64,000 nucleotides of DNA from positions 1-64,000 of the forward strand of contig NZ_JAECZB010000008.1 of assembly GCF_016056295.1 (NCBI RefSeq), written 5' to 3'. Below the pieces are notes generated by a model, which was given only the letters and a program-made list of their open reading frames with translations, did no database searches and was not told where the DNA came from. A program made the translations under genes and the position numbers. This stretch comes from Atlanticothrix silvestris CENA357. Its GTDB lineage: Bacteria; Cyanobacteriota; Cyanobacteriia; Cyanobacteriales; Nostocaceae. This document shows, in pieces, positions 26,745 through 34,641 of the stretch (positions are counted from its first letter, which is position 1; the number at the start of each line of letters is the position of its first letter).

Positions 26745-27533
26745 ATGTACTTAACTTGGTTAGACAGCAATAGTTGGCTACTTGAAATCGGCAATCAACG
26801 GGTACTGATTGACCCTTGGCTAGTTGGTTCATTAACCTTTAGTAACTTGGATTGGTTGTTTACAGGCTCTAAATCTCAAGAACGCCCAATACCAGAAAAT
26901 ATTGATTTGATTTTGCTGTCTCAGGGTTTAGAAGATCATGCTCACCCACCGACGCTGAAGCAGCTTGACCACAAAATTCAGGTTGTGGGTTCTCCTGGTG
27001 CTGCAAAAGTAGTGCAAGAATTAGATTACACTGCTGTGACATCCCTGACTCATGGGGAAAGTTTCACGTTAAATAATCAACTAGAGATTACAGCTTTTCC
27101 GGGCTCTCCAATTGGCCCTACCCTCGTAGAAAATGGTTATCTCCTCAAAGAGTTAGCAACTGGTTTAACACTCTATTACGAGCCTCACGGTTATCATTCT
27201 CCCCAAGTTAAACAAGTTGCAGCAGTTGATGTCATTATTACACCAATAGTTGATGTGGCACTGCCTTTGCTGGGGCCGATTATTAAAGGAACAAACAGTG
27301 CATTAGAAGTGGCAAAATCTTTACAACCACAAGTAATGCTTCCCACAGCAGCCGGAGGAGATGTGATGTTTGAGGGATTGCTCATGAAAATATTGCAAGT
27401 TAAGGGGAGTGTAGAGGAGTTTCGTTCGTTACTAGAAAAGAATAATCTGAAAACCCAGGTGATTGATCCTACTCCAGGCGATCGCTTTGAATTACGCTTA
27501 GAAAAGCATAAAACTCTACCTACAAGGGGATAG
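26745..27533 (+). CDS. MBL-fold hydrolase-like protein with degenerate metal motif
   Basis: Protein of 262 residues with the metallo-beta-lactamase fold of the cyanobacteria/plant type: start MYLTWLDSNSWLLEIGN, then RVLIDPWLVG and a late Gly-rich segment LPTAAGGD. The ATG at 26745 is preferred; an in-frame TTG 36 bp upstream adds an unlike leader. The canonical HxHxDH site reads SQGLEDHAHP, so the first two metal-binding histidines are replaced by Q and L while DH remains. A later His is in YEPHGYHSP. The metal site may therefore be reduced or altered. Substrate unknown. Confidence 0.8.
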   Translation: MYLTWLDSNSWLLEIGNQRVLIDPWLVGSLTFSNLDWLFTGSKSQERPIPENIDLILLSQGLEDHAHPPTLKQLDHKIQVVGSPGAAKVVQELDYTAVTSLTHGESFTLNNQLEITAFPGSPIGPTLVENGYLLKELATGLTLYYEPHGYHSPQVKQVAAVDVIITPIVDVALPLLGPIIKGTNSALEVAKSLQPQVMLPTAAGGDVMFEGLLMKILQVKGSVEEFRSLLEKNNLKTQVIDPTPGDRFELRLEKHKTLPTRG

Positions 27534-27538
27534 AGTTT

Positions 27539-27580
27539 GGTCAGTGGTCAGTGGTCAGTGGTCAGGGGTCAGTGGTCAAC
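27539..27580. repeat. GGTCAGT heptamer tandem repeat
   Basis: Six consecutive 7-mers, four of them exactly GGTCAGT (the others GGTCAGG and GGTCAAC). STRR-type repeat just after the hydrolase gene. Confidence 0.9.
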
Positions 27581-27613
27581 CGCTTTGCAAAAGCCAGTAG
27601 TCAGTAGTAAAAC

Positions 27614-27774
27614 GGGTGCATCCACTTTCGGCAAATAACCCCTCAGACTAGAAGTCTGGGGCTAGACAAACAAAGCCTGCCTCCGCAGGCTCAACACAAT
27701 CCACGCAGGTGAATTTGGTTTTTATAGCCGCGATTTCTAATCGCTTGGTATTTCTTTCAAAAGTGGATGCTCCC
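27614..27774. mobile_element. MITE-like element with 8-bp target duplication
   Basis: A 161-bp element whose ends are imperfect inverted repeats (GGGTGCATCCACTTTCG left; GGGAGCATCCACTTTTG as read inward from the right). It is bordered on both sides by the direct repeat AGTAAAAC (27606-27613 and 27775-27782), a clean 8-bp target-site duplication. Inside are two hairpins (CAGACT AGA AGTCTG and AGCCTGC CTCC GCAGGCT). There is no ORF, so a transposase elsewhere must have mobilised it. Together with its heptamer repeats it accounts for most of the 359-bp gap at 27534-27892. Confidence 0.8.
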
Positions 27775-27815
27775 AGTAAAACTTATGGCGTTGCGATATT
27801 AAATCAAATTAAAAA

Positions 27816-27857
27816 CAACTAACAACTGACAACTGACAACTAACAAATGACAACTGA
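27816..27857. repeat. CAACTGA heptamer tandem repeat
   Basis: Six consecutive 7-mers (three exactly CAACTGA; the others CAACTAA and CAAATGA) just before the methyltransferase gene. STRR-type repeat. Confidence 0.9.
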
Positions 27858-27892
27858 CACGCTTAGCGTAAATAAAATCAAAAACTAAACGC

Positions 27893-28648
27893 ATGTTATC
27901 TTTTCCTATCCCTGTTTTTTTTAGTTCATACTGGAATAATAGCTTTCACTTAGAGCATCATTTACAAACATTTTTGAATTTAGAGCCAGACCTTTTACAA
28001 GCTAAGCTGCTTGCAGGCCAACAAAAGATGTCTGATTTAGGTCAGAATGATTTCCAATGGGAAACAGCGACAGAGTTTTATAATAACCAAGTAGGTAGTA
28101 ACTATTTATTTGATTTAGCATCTTTTCATTTAGGAAGCCAAGACTATATTCGAGATACCTTATGCTTAATTGCAGATCAAGCTGATGGCAAAGTACTAGA
28201 TTTTGGTGGAGGTCTTGGTACTCATGCGATCGCAGCTGCTCTTTGCCCTGAAGTAACGCAGGTAATCTATTGTGATATTAATCCTATTCATTGTGAATTT
28301 GTCAAATATCGGGCAAAAAAACTGGGGTTAGAGGATAAACTGACTTGTTCTCCACAATTTACTACTACAGAAACTTTTGACACTATTTTATGTTTTGATG
28401 TTTTAGAACATTTGCCAGATCCAACTCAACAATTGTTAGATTTTTATAATGTTCTCTCATCTAACGGCAAGTTAATTGTCAATTGGTACTTCTCTCAGGG
28501 ATTGAATAATGAGTTTCCTTTTCATACAGAAGATCCACAAGTAATAGAAAAGTTTTTTCGTACAATTCAACGACATTATTTAGAAGTTTTTCACCCTTAT
28601 TTAATTACAGCTCGTTGTTATAAGAAGTCACTAGAGCCTATTATTTAA
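27893..28648 (+). CDS. Class I SAM-dependent methyltransferase
   Basis: Methyltransferase of 251 residues. The SAM-binding motif I is VLDFGGGLGTHAIAAAL at about 100-116, the acidic end of strand 2 is VIYCDINP, and motif post-I/IV is TILCFDVLEHLPDP. The first 90 residues (EPDLLQAKLLAGQQKMSDLGQ...) form a helical leader not typical of the core fold. The acceptor is unknown; the VLEHLPDP motif is shared with UbiG/UbiE-like and many small-molecule methyltransferases. No operon partner. Confidence 0.8.
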   Translation: MLSFPIPVFFSSYWNNSFHLEHHLQTFLNLEPDLLQAKLLAGQQKMSDLGQNDFQWETATEFYNNQVGSNYLFDLASFHLGSQDYIRDTLCLIADQADGKVLDFGGGLGTHAIAAALCPEVTQVIYCDINPIHCEFVKYRAKKLGLEDKLTCSPQFTTTETFDTILCFDVLEHLPDPTQQLLDFYNVLSSNGKLIVNWYFSQGLNNEFPFHTEDPQVIEKFFRTIQRHYLEVFHPYLITARCYKKSLEPII

Positions 28649-28674
28649 TATGGGGCATAGAGCATAGGGAAGAG

Positions 28675-29514
28675 TTACATTAAGTTTTGATTTTTTGTTT
28701 TGACTCGCTGATATAACTCCTCCATTGTTTCAATAAAAGAATTATTTTTTGACCAGAAAGCAGGGAAATCTCCCTGTTTTTTGATCAAAATTGCCGATAC
28801 ACCGCTAGGGGTGGGAACTTCAATAGTTTGTGGTAATCGCTTGGTTCCTAACCAAAATTCCCTTGCAGTTGGCTTTTGATCAATAGATTGCTTTTCTAAT
28901 TGGGTATAAAAAGAGGTGGAATTTTCTAAAGAAATTTCTTTAGCTTTCAGTTCTTCTGCAAGTGCTTTACCTAATGGGGAATCAGCGAGTTTTGCTTGCA
29001 GTTCTGCTTGAGATAATCCTCTTAGTTCAAATAATAAAAATGGATTGTTATCTAGTTGTGAGGCTACTAGATAATAAACTCCGGCAATATGCTTACAAGG
29101 ATTAGCATAATCTGGACAAGAACATTTAGTAGTGAAGTCTTTACTACTATGGGGTAATAAGTGTAATCCCAAGCGAGAAAAAGTATCTTCAATATTTTCT
29201 GGCACTTCATTAAGCAGTAATCGAGACACAATACTAGCTTTGGAAGAAAGTTTTTTAATAGCTTCATTCCAGCTTGTTTTGGCAATGGGTTTGATTTCAA
29301 TGTTTATATTATATGTTGGTTCTTTATAAACACCAAAATAGGGATTAATTGAGCCTTTAACTCTAGCAGTAATTCTATTTTGGTCAATATCAAAACTCAA
29401 AACCTTACCGCCAGTTGCATAAGAACGTCCTCGTTTGAGTCGATTATCATCTGTAAAATCTTCTAATGCTTTAATAAAGCGATCGCCCCACCAAGTCCGA
29501 CTAAATTTAGTCAT
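28675..29514 (-). CDS. SWIM zinc-finger protein
   Basis: Protein of 279 residues with a SWIM zinc finger, KCSCPDYANPCKHIAGVYY (C-x-C...C-x-H) at about 130-150. SWIM domains bind DNA or proteins. The N-terminal part (SRTWWGDRFIKALED, GRSYATGGKVLSFDI, ITARVKGSINPYFGVY) is the usual lead-in for SWIM proteins that partner SNF2 helicases. The gene starts 5 bp after the stop of the helicase gene, so the two form a tight operon. I infer that it acts with the helicase. Confidence 0.9.
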   Translation of the reverse strand: MTKFSRTWWGDRFIKALEDFTDDNRLKRGRSYATGGKVLSFDIDQNRITARVKGSINPYFGVYKEPTYNINIEIKPIAKTSWNEAIKKLSSKASIVSRLLLNEVPENIEDTFSRLGLHLLPHSSKDFTTKCSCPDYANPCKHIAGVYYLVASQLDNNPFLLFELRGLSQAELQAKLADSPLGKALAEELKAKEISLENSTSFYTQLEKQSIDQKPTAREFWLGTKRLPQTIEVPTPSGVSAILIKKQGDFPAFWSKNNSFIETMEELYQRVKTKNQNLM

Positions 29515-29519
29515 AAAAA

Positions 29520-32500
29520 CTACTCCAAAATTGCACTTTTATTTAATGCGATTAATTGCTTAAAGGCTTCATTATTTAATTCTGTTAACCATGATTCATC
29601 ACTACCAACCACAGCAGAAGAGAGTTTTTTCTTATCTTCTATCATCTGGTCAATTCTTTCTTCTAGAGTACCAATGGCAACAAATTTATGCACAAAAACA
29701 TTCTTTTTTTGACCGATACGAAAAGCTCGATCGGTTGCTTGATCTTCAACGGCTGGGTTCCACCAACGGTCAAAATGAAAGACATGGTTAGCTTTAGTTA
29801 GGGTAATGCCAACACCACCTGCTTTGAGTGAAAGAATAAATACAGATGGTTCTGTATCTGGTTCTTGAAATTCACTAATCATCTGTTCGCGGCGCTTGCG
29901 GGTAGTGCCGCCATGTAAGTAGTAAGTATTGCAATGCAGATGATGTTTGATATGCTTTTCGATGTTTTCGCAAACTTCAGTAAATTGGCTAAATATTAGT
30001 AGACTTTCTCCTTCGGAGACTGCTTCATCTGCCATTTCTGCTAACCGACTGAGTTTATGCGATCGCTCGGTGGAAAATTCACTATTATCTTGTAAAAACT
30101 GGGCTGGATGATTACAAATTTGTTTCAATTTCATTAAAGTTGAAAGTATTAATCCTTTACGTTTAATACCTTCTGTTTCTTGTAATTTTTCTTCTACATC
30201 TTTGACTACTAATTCATAAAGTGATGCTTGTTCTTTTGTCAAGTTGGTGTAGAGTTTTTGTTCAACTTTATCAGGCAAATCATTAATAATCGATTGGTCT
30301 GTTTTGACGCGTCGTAAAATTAGAGGTTCAACTAACTTTTTGAGGGTAGTTGATTTCACGCGGTCGTTATCTTTTTGAATGGGAACTTCAAAAGACTTAC
30401 GAAATTGAGCTTCTTTACCCAGATAGCCGGGATTAAGAAAGTTAAAAATTGACCACAAATCTAGTAAGCGGTTTTCTACAGGCGTTCCTGTTAACGCTAG
30501 CCGATGTTTTGCGGAGAGTTTAAGAATAGCTTTAGTTTGCGCGGCTTTGGGATTTTTGATGTTTTGTGCTTCATCTAAAACTAGGCGTTGCCATTCAATA
30601 CTATTTAATAACTTCTCATCTTTGCGGGCTAGGGTAAAGGAAGTAATGATGACATCATGCTGTTGACAGGCAAGTTTAAACTCTTTAGAGTCTTGCAGGC
30701 GATCGCTACCATGATGCACCATAGTTTTTAAATGAGGTGCAAACTTGGCAATTTCTTTTTGCCAATTCCCCACAACGGAGGTAGGTGCAATTAACAGTGT
30801 TGGTAAAACAGTTGACTGTAAATCCTTCTCTTGTACTAATCTCGCAATCACCTGTACCGACTTACCCAAACCCATATCGTCTGCTAAACAGCCATTTAAA
30901 CCCAAACGTTCCAAATATTCCAGCCACGAAACGCCGCGTTTTTGGTATTCTCTCAAGTTTCCTTGCAGATTTAATTGGTCAGAAATTGGTTCCAGTCGGC
31001 TTTTATCTTGGAGCTTTGCTATCATTTCTGACAGCACATCATCATGTTCAATTTCCCATTCTTCCCCAACTTCGGCACTGCGTTGGAGAAATTCCAGCAA
31101 ATTCATTTGGGGCTGTTCATCGCCGTGAGATTGCCAAAATTCGAGTAATTGCTGCATTTTATCTCGATCTAGCTCCATCCACTGACCGCGAAAATGCACT
31201 AGGGGAGATTTGGCATTAATCAGTTGTTCCCATTCTTGGGGGGTGACAACTTGCTCACCAATCGCTAACTCATATTGATACTGTACTAACGAATCTAAAC
31301 CAAAATAGCTTTTTGTCTCACCCTTAGTTGGGGCAAGTTTACGTCCTGATGCTTGCAGGCGAATTTTAGCGCGACGGCGACCTGCGGGAGTATACCAAGC
31401 AGGTACAATTACTTTAAATCCAGACTCTTCCAGCACCCAAGCACTTTCTTTGAGGAAGTCAAAGGCTTCATCTAAAGTCAGTTGCATATCTGTAGGTTGG
31501 TCTGTTTCTAATCCTTGCCACAATTTGGGATACATTCTGGCTGCGTAACCCAAACTTAACAGCAGATTAGTTTCAAATTCTTTGCCAAATTGTTTGTAGA
31601 CATCAGTTTTAGCAGTTTTATTCATATTCCAGTAGTCTGCCAAAGCCAGCTTCAAAGAAGGGTCTTGTTTGTTAGCTACCAAAAACTGCATTTGCCAGTT
31701 ATCTATCTTTTCAGTAGGAGGGGAATGTAACTGAAAGCAAAGATGAAAGGGAGAGTCTGCTTGAGTGCGGGTAATTTTAGCTTTCCAAGCTTGCCATTGC
31801 TTGTATTCTTCTAGTGCAGCATTTTTTGTTAACGGGTTATGTCGCTGGGGATAAAAGCAATAATCAATGAGAGAATCGGCAATTTGTTTGTCAAAAGTGG
31901 CTGTAGAAGGTGTGTGCGTTACCAAATTGTTAAGTACAGATTCCGAAAAGTGACGCAACAAAGTTTCTTTATCGAAAAACTCAATGCTACTGGCTGTTGT
32001 AGAACCTGCCACACAAATCAGCGGCATGTAATCAAGGTATTTTTGAATATTAGCTGTGTATTCTTCAGAAATAATTTCCCAAGTGGCGTAGATTTCAAAT
32101 GGCGGCAAAGTCGGCAGTTTGCTTTTTTTCTTAGTCGTTTTAGCTGCTAACTGCCGATATTTCAACGCCGGAATATATTGATCTTTGAGAATTATTTGCT
32201 TAAAAGCTTGGGTGTAGTGATACCAAAACAACAAATCGGAACCAAGTTGAATATCACCAGAGTTATACAGTGCTAAAAAATGAATGTCGTTGAGGAATTT
32301 AATTACGTTGATTGCTGGTTCGGCTTTAGTAGATATCACCGTTTGATAACAATCTACTTGCCAATATTGAAATTCCTCGTAATCTTCAGGAATTTCCACT
32401 TCTAAATACTTAATTAATTCGGGTGAAGGGAGGGGTTGATTATTGATAGTTGGCAGGGCAAAGTATTTTGGGGATATCCGCTGACTTAATTTAGGCGCTG

Positions 32501-32690
32501 GTTCTTTAATTCCCAACTCTTGGTTTAGAAATGCGATTAATTCATCCTTTGGTAAATGTCCAGGATGAGTGTTTTGATGATTAGCACGGCTTTTTTTTAC
32601 GGTAGAGGTTTCTACCCACAAGCAAAAAGCACCTGACTGCATAAAGTCGGTGTCTGCATTTGGTATCCAGGTGCCATGAAGGACTTTCAT
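29520..32690 (-). CDS. SNF2-family DEAD/DEAH-box helicase
   Basis: Large SNF2/Rad54-type DNA translocase (1056 residues). The ATPase core is C-terminal. Motif I is DDMGLGKSVQ, motif II is LVLDEAQNIKNP (DEAQ) and motif III is LALTGTPVENRL. The second lobe has LLIFSQF, LKAGGVGITLTKANHVFHFD and a final DQATDRAFRIGQ. The first 550 residues form the bacterial SNF2 N-terminal domain. The SNF2-SWIM pairing is widespread in bacteria; roles in DNA repair or recombination and in defence have been proposed, but the specific role is not settled. The start is placed at MKVLHGTWIPNADTDF, the family's usual N-terminus. Confidence 0.93.
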   Translation of the reverse strand: MKVLHGTWIPNADTDFMQSGAFCLWVETSTVKKSRANHQNTHPGHLPKDELIAFLNQELGIKEPAPKLSQRISPKYFALPTINNQPLPSPELIKYLEVEIPEDYEEFQYWQVDCYQTVISTKAEPAINVIKFLNDIHFLALYNSGDIQLGSDLLFWYHYTQAFKQIILKDQYIPALKYRQLAAKTTKKKSKLPTLPPFEIYATWEIISEEYTANIQKYLDYMPLICVAGSTTASSIEFFDKETLLRHFSESVLNNLVTHTPSTATFDKQIADSLIDYCFYPQRHNPLTKNAALEEYKQWQAWKAKITRTQADSPFHLCFQLHSPPTEKIDNWQMQFLVANKQDPSLKLALADYWNMNKTAKTDVYKQFGKEFETNLLLSLGYAARMYPKLWQGLETDQPTDMQLTLDEAFDFLKESAWVLEESGFKVIVPAWYTPAGRRRAKIRLQASGRKLAPTKGETKSYFGLDSLVQYQYELAIGEQVVTPQEWEQLINAKSPLVHFRGQWMELDRDKMQQLLEFWQSHGDEQPQMNLLEFLQRSAEVGEEWEIEHDDVLSEMIAKLQDKSRLEPISDQLNLQGNLREYQKRGVSWLEYLERLGLNGCLADDMGLGKSVQVIARLVQEKDLQSTVLPTLLIAPTSVVGNWQKEIAKFAPHLKTMVHHGSDRLQDSKEFKLACQQHDVIITSFTLARKDEKLLNSIEWQRLVLDEAQNIKNPKAAQTKAILKLSAKHRLALTGTPVENRLLDLWSIFNFLNPGYLGKEAQFRKSFEVPIQKDNDRVKSTTLKKLVEPLILRRVKTDQSIINDLPDKVEQKLYTNLTKEQASLYELVVKDVEEKLQETEGIKRKGLILSTLMKLKQICNHPAQFLQDNSEFSTERSHKLSRLAEMADEAVSEGESLLIFSQFTEVCENIEKHIKHHLHCNTYYLHGGTTRKRREQMISEFQEPDTEPSVFILSLKAGGVGITLTKANHVFHFDRWWNPAVEDQATDRAFRIGQKKNVFVHKFVAIGTLEERIDQMIEDKKKLSSAVVGSDESWLTELNNEAFKQLIALNKSAILE

Positions 32691-32841
32691 AGTTGCAGTG
32701 CCTCTGGATGAGTGAGAAATTTTAGTGGTTTAGAATTACTTTACCAAATGAAAGTAACAGTAACGTTTTTACTTTCTACTAAAGCTACCTTGTACACCCA
32801 AGTTTTTTAGAGTTGCTGCGTAACGCAGGATAGATTAATTT

Positions 32842-33081
32842 TTACAAGTCGATGTATTGGCATTACAAGTCGATGTATTGGCATTGCAGGTCAATGTATT
32901 GGCATTACAGGTTGATGCATTGGCATTACAGGTCGATGTATTGGCATTGCAGGTTGATGCATTGGCATTGCAGGTTGATGCATTGGCATTGCAGGTTGAT
33001 GCATTGGCATTGTAGGCCGATGTATTGGCATTGCAGGCCGATGTATTGGCATTACAAGTCGATGTATTGGCATTGCAGGTC
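32842..33081. repeat. 21-bp minisatellite (11 units plus a partial)
   Basis: Eleven complete, consecutive 21-bp units run from 32851 to 33081 after a 9-bp partial unit. The consensus is GATGTATTGGCATTGCAGGT followed by C. Units differ at a few positions (GATGCATTGG; ATTACAAGTC; GTAGGCC). The array lies in the 488-bp divergent gap between the helicase gene and the secreted-protein gene. Because 21 is a multiple of three, reading frames stay open across it on both strands, giving repeated peptides such as MYWHCRS (plus) and TCNANTS (minus). Confidence 0.95.
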
Positions 33082-33178
33082 AATGATTTCTCAACTTTAT
33101 TCCAATTCAGTGCTTATACCGTGCCAGAATCGCTGTGATTATGAGTAGAAAGATATCAAATCTGATACTTTTAACGCA

Positions 33179-33556
33179 ATGTTATTAAAAATAGGTGGTA
33201 TTGTAGGAGCGATCGCTGCTTTATTCAGTAATGGTACTGCGATCGCTGAAGATATAGAAAGATATATCACAGTGGGACATGATAAATTAGGCAACCGTAT
33301 AGCTCTAGATATAGAAACTATTAGTGGCACGACATATAAGCTTTATGGCATGTATGGTGATGGTATTTTTGAGACTACATTCTCGGCATCATGCGGACAA
33401 TCACGGCTTTTTCTCGATCACATTGCCATTTACGGCTCAGAAGGACAGGTACTTCAAGAAGAGCAGAAAAAAGGGGAAGTAGCTTTTGTCGCCAGTTCTT
33501 CCCCAGGTAAAGCAATGCAAATTGTGTGCAAAAATATTGGTGCTAGTGGTTGGTAA
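33179..33556 (+). CDS. Putative secreted hypothetical protein
   Basis: Unrecognised 125-residue protein. Residues 1-23 form a likely signal peptide (MLLKIGGIVGAIAALFSNGTAIA, cleavage before EDIE). The mature part alternates short beta-like segments (RYITVGHDKLGNRIALD, TYKLYGMYGDGIFETTFSASC) and has two Cys (in SASCGQ and IVCKN) that may form a disulfide. It faces away from the minisatellite. The similarity to other cyanobacterial secreted proteins is only in general style. Confidence 0.65.
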   Translation: MLLKIGGIVGAIAALFSNGTAIAEDIERYITVGHDKLGNRIALDIETISGTTYKLYGMYGDGIFETTFSASCGQSRLFLDHIAIYGSEGQVLQEEQKKGEVAFVASSSPGKAMQIVCKNIGASGW

Positions 33557-33604
33557 TTCGTAATACTTCGGCTGCGCTCAGTACAAGTTCGTAATTCGTA
33601 AATT
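33554..33604. repeat. TTCGTAA heptamer repeat with a short insert
   Basis: Left flank AATTCGTAATACT, insert CTTCGGCTGCGCTCAGTACAAG, right flank TTCGTAATTCGTAAATT. The flanks are the same heptamer repeat found at 44999, 48426 and 61444, each interrupted by a different insert. Confidence 0.6.
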
Positions 33605-33644
33605 AAAATTTGATCTCAATACCTTTTAGTTAAGCCAAAAAGCC

Positions 33645-34349
33645 TCATGTAGAGACGCGATTTATTGTGTCTAATTTAATCGCGTCTGATAAGACTAAGG
33701 GTAATCCTGGTGTTGTGGTTAATTCTGGGGGTGGAATCTGTCGTGTTGAGCTTCTAAGATATTGCCCATCAAAAGCAGGAGGGACTACCTTCATCCGATG
33801 AGAGATACTGTAAAAGCGGTGAGTTTGTTGAGTTTTCTGCCGTTCTTGAATACTTTCATCGGCAATTTTTTTCCGCAGTTTGATAATAGCATCAAGAACT
33901 GCTTCTGGTCTGGGGGGGCATCCTGGTATATAAACATCAACTGGAATTAACTTATCTACACCGCGAACAGCAGAGGGAGAATCTACACTAAACATACCTC
34001 CTGTAATGGTGCAAGCTCCCATTGCAATTACATATTTGGGTTCTGGCATTTGCTCATACAGACGTACCAAGTTAGGCGCATACTTCATTGTGATTGTGCC
34101 TGCGGTAATCATCAAGTCTGCTTGTCGAGGAGTAGCACGGGGAATCATGCCATATCGCTCCATGTCAAAACGAGATGCATAAGCAGCCATGAATTCCATA
34201 AAACAGCAGGCTGTACCAAACATCAGGGGATACAGGCTAGACATTTTTGCCCAGTTGTAGAGGTCATCTAGCGTTGTAAGAATGATATTTTCAGATAGTT
34301 GTTGTGTTACTTCGGGAGACTCAATTGGATTGATAGTTGTATTTGTCAT
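33645..34349 (-). CDS. ndhK: NDH-1 subunit K (PSST), stand-alone copy
   Basis: Subunit that holds iron-sulfur cluster N2 of NDH-1 near the quinone site. The four cluster cysteines are present: C48/C49 ([10 protein letters not shown]), C113 ([11 protein letters not shown]) and C144 ([11 protein letters not shown]). It lacks its usual neighbours ndhC and ndhJ, so it is probably a second copy (like psbG2/ndhK2 of some cyanobacteria) rather than the canonical ndhC-K-J gene. The C-terminus after about 160 ([20 protein letters not shown]...) is variable. The last 14 codons run through a palindromic repeat (33653-33687), which suggests that the end of the gene was remodelled by an insertion. Confidence 0.92.
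   Translation of the reverse strand: MTNTTINPIESPEVTQQLSENIILTTLDDLYNWAKMSSLYPLMFGTACCFMEFMAAYASRFDMERYGMIPRATPRQADLMITAGTITMKYAPNLVRLYEQMPEPKYVIAMGACTITGGMFSVDSPSAVRGVDKLIPVDVYIPGCPPRPEAVLDAIIKLRKKIADESIQERQKTQQTHRFYSISHRMKVVPPAFDGQYLRSSTRQIPPPELTTTPGLPLVLSDAIKLDTINRVST
33653..33687. repeat. Palindromic repeat overlapping the ndhK 3' end
   Basis: Arms AGACGCGATT (33653-33662) and AATCGCGTCT (33678-33687) form a 10-bp hairpin. It shares GTAGAGACG with the hairpin at 49729. It lies inside the ndhK reading frame and supplies its last codons. Confidence 0.75.
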
Positions 34350-34388
34350 GGGTCGAGTACCCTAAAATATTGAATAAGTTTTTCAACA

Positions 34389-34514
34389 ATGGCAGCTTTG
34401 GCGATGTTCGTCGGAGAAATGCTGGCAATTGCTGGTGAAAAATTGATATCTTCAGTTTCTAATCAAGCTCAAAAGTTTACCAGTAAAGATCAAGGTGTTA
34501 AGGTGCTAACTTAA
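34389..34514 (+). CDS. Possible 41-residue small ORF
   Basis: A short open frame (MAALAMFVGEMLAIAGEKL... ending GVKVLT) between the divergent ndhK and the STAND gene, 127 bp before the latter. No ribosome-binding site is visible. The residue mix (amphipathic N-terminal half, polar tail) is plausible for a small protein, but chance cannot be excluded. Confidence 0.25.
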   Translation: MAALAMFVGEMLAIAGEKLISSVSNQAQKFTSKDQGVKVLT

Positions 34515-34641
34515 GCTCTGCGACACAATCATAGTTGTCATAAATGCGCGAACTCCTGAAATGAGAAAGTAATCAAGCATTTTGCTTGTTGTCTCAAAAC
34601 TAGTAAAATTAACTTCAACTTAGCTTTAGCCTTGTAATCCA

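Noticed and set aside
32842-33081. CRISPR array
   Set aside because: The 21-bp units are directly abutting with no spacers and no cas genes nearby.
32835-33148. Short ORFs with MYWHCRS or TCNANTS heptads across the 21-bp array
   Set aside because: The frames are open only because the repeat unit is a multiple of three. Starts are weak (TTG for the minus frame) and no flanking domain exists. Kept as a repeat, not as genes.
33645-34349. Assigning this as the ndhC-K-J gene
   Set aside because: No ndhC or ndhJ lies beside it; described as a stand-alone copy only.
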